A stretch of DNA of 32,543 nt, from contig NZ_AUFE01000061.1 in assembly GCF_000426345.1 (NCBI RefSeq), positions 1 through 32,543 on the forward strand. The letters are read 5' to 3'. Positions 6,764 to 18,525 of the stretch are shown one piece after another. The notes below the pieces were generated by a model. It had not been told where the DNA came from and made no database searches. It saw nothing but the letters and a program-made list of their open reading frames with translations. This DNA is from Cupriavidus phytohabitans. GTDB taxonomy: Bacteria; Pseudomonadota; Gammaproteobacteria; Burkholderiales; Burkholderiaceae. Every line of letters starts with the position of its first letter. Position 1 is the stretch's first letter. The position numbers and the translations under genes are program-made.

Positions 6764-7735
6764 ATGACCCTCAACCTGCGCCGCCGCGTGCTGCTATGCG
6801 CCGCCGTGCTGGGCACCCTGCCCACGCTGGCCTGGAGCGACACCTATCCCAGCAAGCCGATCCGCATGGTGGTACCGTTTTCGCCCGGTGGCGCCACGGA
6901 TGTGGTGGCGCGGCTGATCTCGCAGAAGCTGGGTGAAGCACTGAAGCAGTCGGTGGTGGTGGAGAACCGGCCCGGTGCCAACGGCATCATCGGCACCGAT
7001 ATCGTTGCGCGCGCGGCGCCGGACGGCTACACGCTGCTGCTCAACACGGCCGGCGCGCAGACACTCAGCCCGCTGTTGTACAAGGCCGGCTACGAGCCGC
7101 TGAAGAGCTTTGCGCCGATCTCGCTGATCAGCAATATCGGCTTCGTGATGGTGGTGCACCCGTCGGTGCCGGCCAGGACGGTGCAGGAGTTCGTGGCGCT
7201 GGCCAAGTCCAAGACCCGGCCGCTGAGCCTGTCGGCAGGCAGCAGCATGATCGAGCTGATCGGCGCGAGCTTCAAGGCGAACGCGGGCATCCCCGATGTC
7301 GTCAGCGCCTCGTACAAGGGTACCGGTCCGCAGATGCAGGCGGTGGTGTCGGGCGAGGTCGATATGACCATCGATCCGTTCAACTCGATGGCGATGATCA
7401 AGGCGGGCAAGCTGCGTCCGCTGGCGGTGTTCTCCGCCAAACGGTCGCCGGCGCTGCCGCAGGTGCCGACCATGCAGGAGGCGGGCTTCGACGGCATGGT
7501 GTTCAACTCGTGGGCCGGCCTGCTGGCGCCTGCGGGGACGCCCAAGGAGATCATCAACCGGCTGAACCAGGAGGTAACGCGCATCGTCGCGCTGCCAGAG
7601 ATCAAGGAGAAGCTCGCGGCGATCGACTACGAGGCGGTCGGCAGCACGCCGGAGCAGTTCGCCACCACCATCGCCGAAGATACGGCGCGTTGGGCCCGCA
7701 TTGTCAAGGAAACCAACTACAAGGCGGGTTCCTGA
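6764..7735 (+). CDS. Bug-family (TctC) periplasmic solute-binding protein
   Basis: A 323-residue tripartite-tricarboxylate-transporter receptor of the Bug family, which is greatly expanded in Burkholderiales. It has a signal peptide (MTLNLRRRVLLCAAVLGTLP, cleavage near AWS-DTYP), then the family hallmark YPSKPIRMVVPFSPGGATDV and ARLISQKLGEALKQSVVVEN with RPGANGIIG. Later segments such as PLAVFSAKRSPALPQVPTMQ and EAGFDGMVFNSWAGLLAPAG are equally typical. It is expected to bind a carboxylate or similar anion in the periplasm. No TctA/TctB membrane genes are adjacent, which is common for orphan Bug genes. Promoter at 6664-6691. A small GCCACG/CGTGGC hairpin starts four bases past the stop codon but has no T-run. 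The ligand cannot be predicted. Confidence 0.93.
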   Translation: MTLNLRRRVLLCAAVLGTLPTLAWSDTYPSKPIRMVVPFSPGGATDVVARLISQKLGEALKQSVVVENRPGANGIIGTDIVARAAPDGYTLLLNTAGAQTLSPLLYKAGYEPLKSFAPISLISNIGFVMVVHPSVPARTVQEFVALAKSKTRPLSLSAGSSMIELIGASFKANAGIPDVVSASYKGTGPQMQAVVSGEVDMTIDPFNSMAMIKAGKLRPLAVFSAKRSPALPQVPTMQEAGFDGMVFNSWAGLLAPAGTPKEIINRLNQEVTRIVALPEIKEKLAAIDYEAVGSTPEQFATTIAEDTARWARIVKETNYKAGS

Positions 7736-7764
7736 GCGGCCACGAAATCCGTGGCGCATGTGGG

Positions 7765-7794
7765 TTGACCCCCTTCCGGCGCAGGCACTACACT
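7765..7794 (+). promoter_or_regulatory. Candidate promoter for the exported protein gene
   Basis: TTGACC (7765-7770) and TACACT (7789-7794) are 18 bases apart, a reasonable sigma-70 match. It would give a leader of about 280 bases before the ATG at 8083. The stretch 7795-8082 contains no convincing gene; a 20-codon frame from the GTG at 7824 is too short to support. Confidence 0.35.
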
Positions 7795-8082
7795 GCGCCC
7801 GGTTCTGATAAACGGAGCTATCCGTGGACAGTTGTTCCAGTCATTCTCGCGGAAGGGGATCGCCCCGGGCCGCCATGGCGCGCTGAGCAACTGCAGTCTG
7901 AGGCTGCAGGCGCGGCATCGCCGGCTGCAGGTTTCCATCGACGTCAATCCCGGTGAGCGCGCGTGCAGCGTGCGCGCGCTGTCGCTGAGCCGGCGGCGCC
8001 CCTTTCCTGTCCATCGAAATCGTGTCACGACCGTCGTGTATCGTCGTCGGCCGTGTCCCCGCATGTGTCCAGGAGGGTTGCC

Positions 8083-8796
8083 ATGGCATGGCACCATGTC
8101 TTTGTCCGTCTCGTCGCGGTGGCCTTGCTGGCCGCAGCCTGCCGACCCGCGCTCGCCGCGCGGCCGCTGATCACCGACGATGCCCGCATTGTCGATCCCA
8201 AATCCTGCCAGCTTGAATCGTGGATGCAGCTCCAGTCCGCTGGCAATGAGTTCTGGGCGTTGCCGGGCTGCAATCCGACCGGAAATCTCGAACTGACACT
8301 GGGCGGCTCGCTGCAGCGCGTGGACGGCGGCACGGATTTCACCAACGTGCAGTTCCAGGGCAAGACGCTGCTGCGGCCGCTGGAAACCGGCGGCTACGGT
8401 GTCGCCTTTACGGCTGGCGTGATCCACCATCCGACCGCGGAGCAGCGCAAGCTGTTTGGCAACGTCTATGTCAATGTGCCGATGTCGTTCTCGTTTGCTG
8501 AAGACCGCTTCCTGGCGCACCTCAACGTTGGTGCCAACCGCGATACCGAAGCGAAGCAGACGCGCATGACATGGGGTGTAGGCACGGAGACCCAGGTGCA
8601 TGCGCGCGTGGCCATCGTGGCCGAGACCTTCGGCGAGAATCGCGGCAAGCCATCGTTCCAGGCGGGTCTGCGTTTCTGGGTCGTGCGGGACCGGGTTCAG
8701 GTCGACACCACCTATGGCAATGTGTTCGGCGGCGGGACCGGCGAGCGGTTTTTTACGATCGGGCTGCGCTTGTTGCCGCCGGCGTTCTTGCCGTAG
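8083..8796 (+). CDS. Exported, probably outer-membrane beta-barrel protein of unknown function
   Basis: A 237-residue protein starting at the ATG at 8083, chosen because a textbook AGGAGG lies six bases upstream and because a clean signal peptide follows (MAWHHVFVRLVAVALLAAAC, cleavage after ALA at about residue 26). The mature part begins ARPLITDDARIVDPKSCQLE and is rich in alternating polar/hydrophobic strands (NLELTLGGSLQRV, SFQAGLRFWVVRDRVQVDTT, RFFTIGLRLLPPAFLP). It looks like a small barrel similar to proteins of unknown function with an RPLITDDA start. Cys residues at about 44 and 64 could pair. The last 44 bases overlap the 3' end of the convergent fructokinase gene. Localisation is inferred. 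Confidence 0.75.
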   Translation: MAWHHVFVRLVAVALLAAACRPALAARPLITDDARIVDPKSCQLESWMQLQSAGNEFWALPGCNPTGNLELTLGGSLQRVDGGTDFTNVQFQGKTLLRPLETGGYGVAFTAGVIHHPTAEQRKLFGNVYVNVPMSFSFAEDRFLAHLNVGANRDTEAKQTRMTWGVGTETQVHARVAIVAETFGENRGKPSFQAGLRFWVVRDRVQVDTTYGNVFGGGTGERFFTIGLRLLPPAFLP

Positions 8797-9709
8797 CGTT
8801 CTGCAACGCCTCGACTTCCTCGCGCGACGGCGGATACGCCCCGGCCCGCGTCGCGGCGACCGCCGCGGCAGCCGCAGCAAGCCGCGCCTGCGCCGCCAGA
8901 TCGTGCGCGGCGCCCGACAACACACCGGCCATCCACCCACCCATCGCGGCATCGCCGCAGCCGACCGTGTCGGCGACCTCTACACGCAGCGCAGGCTGTT
9001 CGATGCTGGCGCTGCCTTTGAACAGCGTCATGCCCTGGGCACCGCGCGTCAGCATCACGGTAGCGTCGGGCGCCATGGCGCGTACCTGCGCGAGTGCAGT
9101 GGAGGTGTCGAGGCTGGGAAACAGTCCTGCCAGGTCTTCGTCGGAGATCTTGACGTAGCTGGCGAGGCGCAGCATATGCGACAGCACCGCGGCGTAGTCC
9201 GGTGTGCGCATCAGGTCGCGAAAATTGGGATCGAAGGCGATGCGCTTGCCGGCCTGAGCGGCCTGGGTGGCCTCTTCGCACAGCCGTGCGGCCAGCGGCT
9301 GGCGCACCAGGCTGATCGAGCCGAAATGCACCACTTCCGCAGCCTGGCGCCAGCCGGCAGGCAGCGCGGCGGGATCGAAGTGCAGGTCGGCGCTGTCGTC
9401 GCCGACAAAGAAATACTGCGGCGGATGGCGCGAGGCAACGAAGGCAAGGAACGGCGAGCGCGGCACGCGCTGCAGGAAACGCGCATCGAGCCCGGCCGTG
9501 GCGCTGGCGTGCGCGAGGTCGTCGCCGAACAGGTCCTGGCTGACGGCGCCGGCGAACGCGGTGGCAATGCCCAGCCGCGCGCCGGTGCGCGCCACGTTCC
9601 AGCATGAGCCGCCAGGCAGGCCAAGCCAGCTGCCGTCGGGCTGGCGCACCATGTCGGTCAGGGCTTCGCCAAAGACGACGTAGCGGGGCAGGGAGGTAGG
9701 CGTGGACAT
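8753..9709 (-). CDS. frcK: PfkB-family fructokinase of the frc operon
   Basis: A 318-residue carbohydrate kinase of the PfkB/ribokinase fold, expected to phosphorylate cytoplasmic fructose to fructose-6-phosphate with ATP. It shows the N-terminal substrate region VVFGEALTDMVRQ and GLPGGSCWNVARTGARLG, the KRIAFDPNFRD core, and the C-terminal signature DTVGCGD (247-253) in which Asp253 is the catalytic base. The usual DTxGAGD has Ala where this has Cys. It is the last gene of the fructose cluster, 21 bases after pgi, with GGAGA before the ATG. The substrate is inferred from the operon; in C. necator H16 the equivalent gene is also listed as cscK. The 3' end overlaps the opposing gene by 44 bases and no terminator is visible. 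Confidence 0.88.
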   Translation of the reverse strand: MSTPTSLPRYVVFGEALTDMVRQPDGSWLGLPGGSCWNVARTGARLGIATAFAGAVSQDLFGDDLAHASATAGLDARFLQRVPRSPFLAFVASRHPPQYFFVGDDSADLHFDPAALPAGWRQAAEVVHFGSISLVRQPLAARLCEEATQAAQAGKRIAFDPNFRDLMRTPDYAAVLSHMLRLASYVKISDEDLAGLFPSLDTSTALAQVRAMAPDATVMLTRGAQGMTLFKGSASIEQPALRVEVADTVGCGDAAMGGWMAGVLSGAAHDLAAQARLAAAAAAVAATRAGAYPPSREEVEALQNATARTPAATSAARS

Positions 9710-9730
9710 CGGTTGTCTCCGGCGGAAAAC

Positions 9731-11371
9731 TCAGGCAGCGGCGCTTTGCGCGGACTGAGCTGCCTGCGCGCGGCGGATCAGGGCGGCGGTTGATGCATCG
9801 TGCGGGGCCGCGGCCGCGGTGCCTTCCAGCTCGCGCTGGATCGGTGCGGCCAGCTTCTTGCCCAGTTCCACGCCCCACTGGTCGAAGGAATTGATCTGCC
9901 ACAGCGCGCCCTGCACGAAGGTCCGGTGCTCGGCCAGGGCGAGCAGCGCACCAAGGTGCCACGGATCCAGCCGCCGCAGCAGCAGCGTATTGCTGGGCCG
10001 GTTGCCTTCGAACACCAGGTGCGGCACCAGCGCTTCATCGCTGACGCCTTCTGACCGCACTTCTGCCGCAGTGCGGCCGCGCAGCAGCGCCTCGCCCTGC
10101 GCGAAGCAGTTGGCCAGCAGCTTGGTATGGTGCCCGGGCAGGTCGCTGACCGGCTCCAGCGTGGCGATGAAGTCTACCGGCACCAGCTGCGAGCCCTGGT
10201 GCATCATCTGGAAATAGGCGTGCTGGCCGTTGGTGCCGGTCGTGCCCCACACCACCGGGGCCGAGCCCGCCTGGATGCTGCCGCCGTCGAGCCGTACCGA
10301 CTTGCCATTGCTTTCCATCTCCAGCTGCTGCAGGAAAGCAGGCAACAGTTCCAGCGGTTCGCAGTAGGGGGCCACGCAGCGGCTGCCGGCGCCGAGGAAG
10401 CTGCGGTACCAGACATCGAGCAGCCCCAGCAGCATCGGCAGGTTCTGCGCTGCCGGTGCGCTGGCGAAATGCAGGTCCATCGCGCGCGCGCCGTCGAGCA
10501 GTTTGCGGAAGCGCGCGAAGCCCACTGCCACCGCGATCGACAGGCCCACCGCCGACCACAGCGAAAAGCGACCGCCCACCCAGTCCCAGAACGGGAACAT
10601 ATTGGCCGGATCGATGCCGAACGCGGCCACCGCGTCGCGGTTGGTCGAGACCGCCACGAAATGGCGCGCCAGGTCCGCGCGCGACGCACCCTGCTGCACG
10701 AACCAGTCGCGCGCGGTGCCGGCATTGGCCATGGTTTCCAGCGTGGTGAAGGTCTTGGAGCAGACGATCACCAGCGTGGTGGCGGCGTCCAGCGGCGCCA
10801 GCGTGCGCGCCAGGTCGCTGCCGTCGACATTGGCGACGAAATGCATGCGCGGCCCGGCGCTGCCGGCGCTCGCCAGTGCACGGCACACCATGCGCGGCCC
10901 CAGGTCAGAGCCGCCGATGCCGATGTTGACCACATCGGTGATCGCGCGGCCGTCAAAGCCGGTCCACGCACCGCTGCGCACGGCATCGGCAAATCGTTCC
11001 ATCTGGCCCAGCACCGCGGCGACGTCCTCGCCTACCGGCATGCCAAGCGCGCGGTAGCCGTCCTCGGGGTAAGCGCGCAGCGCGACATGCAGCGCGGCGC
11101 GGTGCTCGGTGGTATTGACCGGCTCGCCGGCAAACATGGCATCGCGCCGCTCGCACACGCGTGCCTGTGCCGCCAGGTCGAGCAGCAGTTGCAGCGTCTC
11201 GCCGGTGATCCGGTTCTTGGCGTAGTCGAGCGTCAGGCCGCACGCCTCGGCGATGAAGCGGTCGGCACGCGCCAGGCCATGCGGGCCGTCGAACCAGTCG
11301 CGCATATGGGTGTGGTGCATCGTCTCGGCATGGGCGCGCAGCGCTTGCCAGGCGGGAAGGGTGGTGGTCAT
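9731..11371 (-). CDS. pgi: Glucose-6-phosphate isomerase
   Basis: A 546-residue phosphoglucose isomerase interconverting fructose-6-phosphate and glucose-6-phosphate in the cytoplasm. Family features in order are NRITGETLQLLLDLA, IGIGGSDLGPRMVCRAL (phosphate binding), VCSKTFTTLETM, signature 1 as WDWVGGRFSLWSAVGLSIAV, the GTNGQHAYFQMMHQG segment with the catalytic His, and signature 2 as FDQWGVELGKKLA near the C-terminus. Length matches bacterial Pgi. The start MTTTLPAWQALRAHAETMHH was chosen because it follows the zwf stop by 11 bases and aligns with the usual N-terminus; the longer frame is out of context. In this operon it turns fructose-6-P into the substrate of the adjacent Zwf. Probably a second, sugar-dedicated copy (pgi2). 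Confidence 0.95.
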   Translation of the reverse strand: MTTTLPAWQALRAHAETMHHTHMRDWFDGPHGLARADRFIAEACGLTLDYAKNRITGETLQLLLDLAAQARVCERRDAMFAGEPVNTTEHRAALHVALRAYPEDGYRALGMPVGEDVAAVLGQMERFADAVRSGAWTGFDGRAITDVVNIGIGGSDLGPRMVCRALASAGSAGPRMHFVANVDGSDLARTLAPLDAATTLVIVCSKTFTTLETMANAGTARDWFVQQGASRADLARHFVAVSTNRDAVAAFGIDPANMFPFWDWVGGRFSLWSAVGLSIAVAVGFARFRKLLDGARAMDLHFASAPAAQNLPMLLGLLDVWYRSFLGAGSRCVAPYCEPLELLPAFLQQLEMESNGKSVRLDGGSIQAGSAPVVWGTTGTNGQHAYFQMMHQGSQLVPVDFIATLEPVSDLPGHHTKLLANCFAQGEALLRGRTAAEVRSEGVSDEALVPHLVFEGNRPSNTLLLRRLDPWHLGALLALAEHRTFVQGALWQINSFDQWGVELGKKLAAPIQRELEGTAAAAPHDASTAALIRRAQAAQSAQSAAA

Positions 11372-11382
11372 GTCGATGGCTC

Positions 11383-12929
<1,547 letters not shown>

Positions 12930-12933
<4 letters not shown>

Positions 12934-13910
12934 CGCGGCGTGGCCCAGCCCTTGTACTGGCCGACGTTGGCGCGCGTCACCAGCGTCGACGGCAGCAGCA
13001 CGGTCGGGATGGCGGGACGCTGGCCGTTCATCATGCCGACGCCCAGTTGCACCGCCGTGCGGGCGATGGCCCACGGGTCCTGGCTGGCCGAGGCCTGCAC
13101 CAGCGTATCGGCCTTGAGCGCGGCTTCGATATCGGGCGCGCCATCGACCGAAGCGATCAGGATGCCGCGGCGGTTCAGCTGGCGCGCTGCCAGGTCCGCG
13201 CCCACGGCCTGCGGATCGTTGATGGTGAAGACCGCGTCGACCTTGGGAAAGCGCGTCAGGTACAGCTGCATCACGTTCAGTCCGCCCTCGCGCGAGCCCT
13301 TGGCGTCCTGGTCGTCGGACAGGATGCGGATGTCGGGGTGCCGCGCCAGCACAGCCTTGCAGCCCTTGACGCGATCGAGCACCGCCGACACCGGCGGCCC
13401 GTTCTGGATGATCACGTTGCCACGCCCCTTGAGCCGCTCGGCGATAAAGCCGCAGGCCAGTTCGCCGGCCTGGGTGTTGTCGGTCTGCACCGTGGCATCG
13501 GCACCGGCGGCGGCCACGTCGACAGCTACCACCACGATGCCGGCCTTGCGCGCCTTGCGCACCGCGGGCTCGATCGCGCGCGCATCGGCCGCGTTGATCA
13601 GGATCAGGTCGACCTTGGCGACGATAAAGCTGTCGATATGGGTGAACTGCTTGTTCAGGTCATAGTCCGCCGACAGCACGGTGACCTTGACGTCAGGATT
13701 GGCCTGCCGGGCCGCGGCTTCGGCGCCGCGCGCCAGCGCGACGAAGTACGGGTTGCCGAGCGAGCCCAGCGTTACGCCGACCTTCTTGAGCTGGCGCTGC
13801 GGGGCTTGTGCGGCAGGCTGCGACGGCGTCTGCGCGGCGGCCGGCAGCGCGCTGAGCGCGGCCATTGCGCTTGCCGCCAGGGCGCAGAGGAAGGGAAAGG
13901 GCTTGATCAT
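12930..13910 (-). CDS. frcB: Periplasmic sugar-binding protein of the fructose ABC transporter
   Basis: A 326-residue substrate-binding protein of the ribose/galactose-binding (type I periplasmic) family. The signal peptide MIKPFPFLCALAASAMAALS ends near AAAQ-TPSQ. The mature chain shows VGVTLGSLGNPYFVALARGA, VDLILINAADARAIEPAVRK, VVVAVDVAAAGADATVQTDN with the hinge region, and DAVFTINDPQAVGADLAARQ. It captures the sugar and delivers it to FrcC. Fructose specificity is inferred from the fructokinase, Pgi and Zwf genes in the same operon. It sits 26 bases after frcC with AGGAGA before the ATG, and overlaps the zwf start by four bases. Confidence 0.92.
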
Positions 13911-13936
13911 CGGTCTGTCTCCTGTCAGTGCATTGC

Positions 13937-14968
13937 TCAGGTCCGCGCCGAGCCCTTTTGCCGGTAGCGGTCCAGCGCCACCGCGCCGATGATCACCAGC
14001 CCCTTGATGATGTATTGCCAGATATCCGACACGCCCAGCAGGATCAGCCCGTTGGACAGCACCGCGATAATCAGCGCGCCCACCAGCGTGCCGGCAATCG
14101 AGCCGACCCCGCCGACGAAGCTGGTGCCGCCCAGGATCACCGCGGCGATGGCATCGAGCTCATAGGACTGGCCCAGCTGCAGGCCGTTGGCCGCGTACAG
14201 CCGCGACGCCGACATGACGCCACCCAGCCCCGACAGCAGCCCCGACACGGCATAGACGAACAGCAGCACCACCCAGACCTTGATGCCCGACAGGCGCGCC
14301 GCTTCGGCGTTGCCGCCGACGGCGTAGATCTGCAGGCCCAGCACCGTGCGGCGCAGCACCAGCCACGACACCGCCACCACCGCAGCCGCGATCACCACCA
14401 GCCAGGGCACGCCCAGCAGGTCGCCGTTGCCGATGAAGGCAAAGGAGATGTCGGGGTTGTAGACGGTGCTGTCATTGCCCACCAGCCGGGCCAGTCCGCG
14501 CACCGCGGTCAGGCTGCCCAGCGTCACGATAAAGGGGGGCAGTTTCATGAAGGCGATCAGCGCGCCGTTGACCAGGCCAAACAGCAACCCGCACAGCAGT
14601 GCCGCCGGCACGCTCAGCGCCGCCAGCTGCGGCATCAGCGAGACCAGCATCGCTACCACCGCGGACACCGACAGGATCGAGCCCACCGACAGGTCGATGC
14701 CGCCGGTCAGGATCACAAAGGTCATGCCCGCCGCCAGCACCAGGTTGATCGATGCCTGCTGCGCGATGATCGACAGGTTCTGCAGGCTGGCGAAGTTGTC
14801 GGTCAGCAGCGTGAAGCCGAAGCAGAGCAGCACCAGCACCGGCAGCATGCCGAGCGCGCGCAGGCGTTCCTGCGTGGTGGCGCGGCCGGCGGCGCCGGGC
14901 AGGGCGGGGCCGGTGGAGGGAGCGACCACGGCGGTGGCGTGGGCGGTGGGGTGGAAGGGGTTGCGCAT
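13937..14968 (-). CDS. frcC: Permease of the fructose ABC transporter
   Basis: A 343-residue inner-membrane permease of the RbsC/FrcC family, expected to form a homodimer with FrcA bound on the cytoplasmic face. Characteristic phrases are MTFVILTGGIDLSVGSILSV, LVNGALIAFMKLPPFIVTLG, YAVGGNAEAARLSGI (the cytoplasmic coupling helix contacting the ATPase) and DAIAAVILGGTSFVGGVGSI. About eight to ten hydrophobic segments are visible. The start MRNPFHPTAHATAVV has AAGGAGA upstream at good spacing and was preferred to the longer frame. It is separated from frcA by 142 bases containing a large hairpin, unlike the tight spacing of the other junctions. Confidence 0.93.
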   Translation of the reverse strand: MRNPFHPTAHATAVVAPSTGPALPGAAGRATTQERLRALGMLPVLVLLCFGFTLLTDNFASLQNLSIIAQQASINLVLAAGMTFVILTGGIDLSVGSILSVSAVVAMLVSLMPQLAALSVPAALLCGLLFGLVNGALIAFMKLPPFIVTLGSLTAVRGLARLVGNDSTVYNPDISFAFIGNGDLLGVPWLVVIAAAVVAVSWLVLRRTVLGLQIYAVGGNAEAARLSGIKVWVVLLFVYAVSGLLSGLGGVMSASRLYAANGLQLGQSYELDAIAAVILGGTSFVGGVGSIAGTLVGALIIAVLSNGLILLGVSDIWQYIIKGLVIIGAVALDRYRQKGSART

Positions 14969-15057
14969 GGTGTCTCCTTGTCGGAACGTCGTGCCTGCGT
15001 GGGCCAACGTGCCTATGTGCGTTTATGTTTTAGCGATTGGCGACTGCCGAACCGATT

Positions 15058-15099
15058 GTTTGCTCCCCTCTCCCACTTCGCGGAGGAGAGGGAGCAAAC
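15058..15099. repeat. Large hairpin repeat between frcA and frcC
   Basis: Arm GTTTGCTCCCCTCTCC (15058-15073) and arm GGAGAGGGAGCAAAC (15085-15099) pair throughout with one bulged base and an 11-base loop. There is no T-run on the minus strand, so it is not a classic terminator. The composition (GCTCCC-CTCTCC with its complement) resembles dispersed intergenic hairpin elements common in Burkholderiales genomes. Inside an operon it could stabilise the upstream mRNA end or reduce read-through between ATPase and permease. Confidence 0.65.
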
Positions 15100-15110
15100 C
15101 GCCGGCCTCG

Positions 15111-16695
<1,585 letters not shown>

Positions 16696-16709
<14 letters not shown>

Positions 16710-17958
16710 GGCTGGCCTCCGGGACAATGGCCGAGGCGCCCTTGAGCAGCTCGGCACGCGGCGAGAAGTTCATGAACATCGGCAGCGACGCGGCGCCGAC
16801 GGCGCCGGCATTGGCGCCGAAGCAGCCGCGCACCACGGTGGCGGGCGTGCGCGCTTCGGGGGCGCTGTCGTTCAGCGCCTGCTGCAGCCGTTCGATCAGG
16901 GCCGGCACCAGCCCACCGTCGATGTCGGCGTCGAAGATCACCAGCGGCACGTCCAGCACCGCCAGCGCCGATTGCAGCGCAGGCGCCAGCGCATCGACGC
17001 AATCGTCGATCCATTCCGCCACCGCCGGGTGGCCCAGCTCGGCCTGGCGCTGCAGGTCGGCATGACCGTTGACCGTCACGCCGTGGTAGCGCAGGTGGCG
17101 CGTCAGCGCGTTGAGCGATGCCCGCGACAGCAGCAGGTCGCGGCGCTTGCCGCCGGGGGGCGGCGCGGAGGGCAGGGCGCTGGGCGGCACCGGCATCATC
17201 GCGATATCGCCGGCATTGCCGGAAACGCCGCGCACGCAGTCGCCATTGAGCACCACGCCGCCGCCGATGGCCGGCCCCAGGAACACGTAGAGGAAATGCT
17301 GCGCATGGTGGCGCCCGTAGAACAGCTCGGCCACCGCGGCCGCGGTGCCGTCGTTCTCACCGAACACCGGCAGGCCGGTGGCGGCATTGAGCATCGCGGC
17401 GAAGTCGGCTTCGTCCCAGGCGCGGAAGCTCGCCTGGAAGTCCTCGCCTTGCACGTCCAGCTCGCGCAGCCACGCTCCCAGGTTGTAGGGCTGCGCCACG
17501 CCGATTCCCAGCAGCCGCTTCTGCTCGCCCGGGCCGAGCCGGGCGCGCATCGCCTCGATATCGCGCCGCACCAGCGCCAGCGCCTGCTCGGGGTGGGGCA
17601 GGACCAGCTGGTGAGCCTGGCTGGCGAGCAGCTCGCCGGCAAAGTCCACCATCACGGTCTCGATGCTGCCACGGTCGAGCCTCACGCCAATGCCGAAGGC
17701 GCCTTTGGCCTTGAGCCGGATCAGGCTGGCAGGCTGCCCGCGCTGGCCGTCGGTGCGGCGGCCGGCCTGCTCGACCAGGCCTTCGTCGGCCAGGGTTTGC
17801 ACGATGCTGCCGACCGCGGTGTTGGTCAGCTGCGCCATCCGCGCCAGATCGGCCTTCGACGCCTCGCCGGCGCGGCGCAACGCCAGCAGCAGCGCGCGTT
17901 CGTTGTACAGGCGCAGGCTGGCGGAATTCACGCCACGGCCTGCCTTGGATGCGGTCAT
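16696..17958 (-). CDS. frcR: ROK-family transcriptional regulator of the fructose operon
   Basis: A 420-residue NagC/XylR-type regulator, predicted to repress the operon and release DNA on binding sugar. The N-terminal winged helix spans about residues 10-75 (LYNERALLLALRRAGEASKA, DLARMAQLTNTAVGSIVQTL, GRRTDGQRGQPASLIRL). The ROK fold follows, with GENDGTAAAVAELFYG and FLGPAIGGGVVLNGDCVRGV followed by SGNAGDIAMMPV. The zinc-binding Cys cluster and the GH motif of ROK kinases are missing, so it should be a regulator without kinase activity. The start at 17958 (MTASKAGRGVNSASLRLYNE) has GGAGA upstream. It is the first gene of the operon and would control its own expression through the operator at 18006-18024. 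The name follows the C. necator gene order. Confidence 0.9.
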
Positions 17959-18005
17959 GTTGTCTCCGTCCTCTGGCCGACGCGGGGGCGCCGGCTCGGT
18001 ATTAA

Positions 18006-18024
18006 TTAATTCAGACTGAATTAA
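18006..18024. promoter_or_regulatory. Putative FrcR operator
   Basis: TTAATTCAGACTGAATTAA is a perfect 9-1-9 inverted repeat in otherwise GC-rich DNA, 48 bases upstream of the frcR start codon. It overlaps the -10 element of the promoter at 18020-18048, so a bound dimer would block RNA polymerase. AT-rich palindromes of this size are typical ROK-repressor sites. That FrcR is the ligand is inference from position. Confidence 0.65.
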
Positions 18025-18048
18025 AGAATACTCGGCATCAGAACTCAA
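18020..18048 (-). promoter_or_regulatory. Promoter of the frc operon
   Basis: On the minus strand TTGAGT (18048-18043) and TTTAAT (18025-18020) are spaced exactly 17 bases. Transcription would start near 18013, inside the operator, with a leader of about 55 bases before frcR. It is the only good sigma-70 match ahead of the seven-gene run. Confidence 0.6.
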
Positions 18049-18168
18049 CCGCGGGAAAACCCGCAGGATGAAGCGTTGTCGCTGCCGTGAGGTAGCTCAA
18101 GGAGCACTTCGCTTGCGCGCAGGTCCTTGGCTGGCTAGCGTAGAGACCGGACTACCGAAGGGGAAACG

Positions 18169-18510
18169 ATGAAGGCCCGCACCGAAACTGGCCACTGGAG
18201 CCGTTACTTCGTGCTGGACTTGAAGAACCGGCCGGTGGAGGCGGCACGTGAGGAATGGGAACGCTGGATGGCCGAGAACGATCCGGTGTTCCGCCGTACG
18301 CTGCTGCAGGAAAGCGGCGGCGTGGTGACCACGCGCTTTCGCGGACTGGCGCAGGCATCAGGCGACGCGCGGCTCTTCGTGACCCGCGTGACTGGCATGG
18401 GCGAGGAGGACAACGAAAGCTACGGCGCGCCGACGCTCGCTGCCGCGCTGGCGCTGCACGATGAAATCGTGAAGAAGCTGTTGCGGCAGCTCGGCGGGAC
18501 GGTGCCGTAG
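18169..18510 (+). CDS. Small cytoplasmic protein of unknown function
   Basis: A 113-residue protein with no signal peptide or membrane segment. It is rich in charged residues: HWSRYFVLDLKNRPVEAARE, EWERWMAENDPVFRRTLL, GVVTTRFRGLAQASGDARLF, then a helical C-terminus PTLAAALALHDEIVKKLLRQ. AAGGGG lies about six bases before the ATG. It is divergent from frcR, sharing a 210-base control region, and convergent with the beta-lactamase gene (15-base gap). A weak TTGCGC-17-TAGCGT pair at 18113-18141 could be its promoter. I do not recognise the family; codon use and the ribosome binding site support a real gene. Confidence 0.7.
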   Translation: MKARTETGHWSRYFVLDLKNRPVEAAREEWERWMAENDPVFRRTLLQESGGVVTTRFRGLAQASGDARLFVTRVTGMGEEDNESYGAPTLAAALALHDEIVKKLLRQLGGTVP

Positions 18511-18525
18511 CGCGTCAGGTACCCT

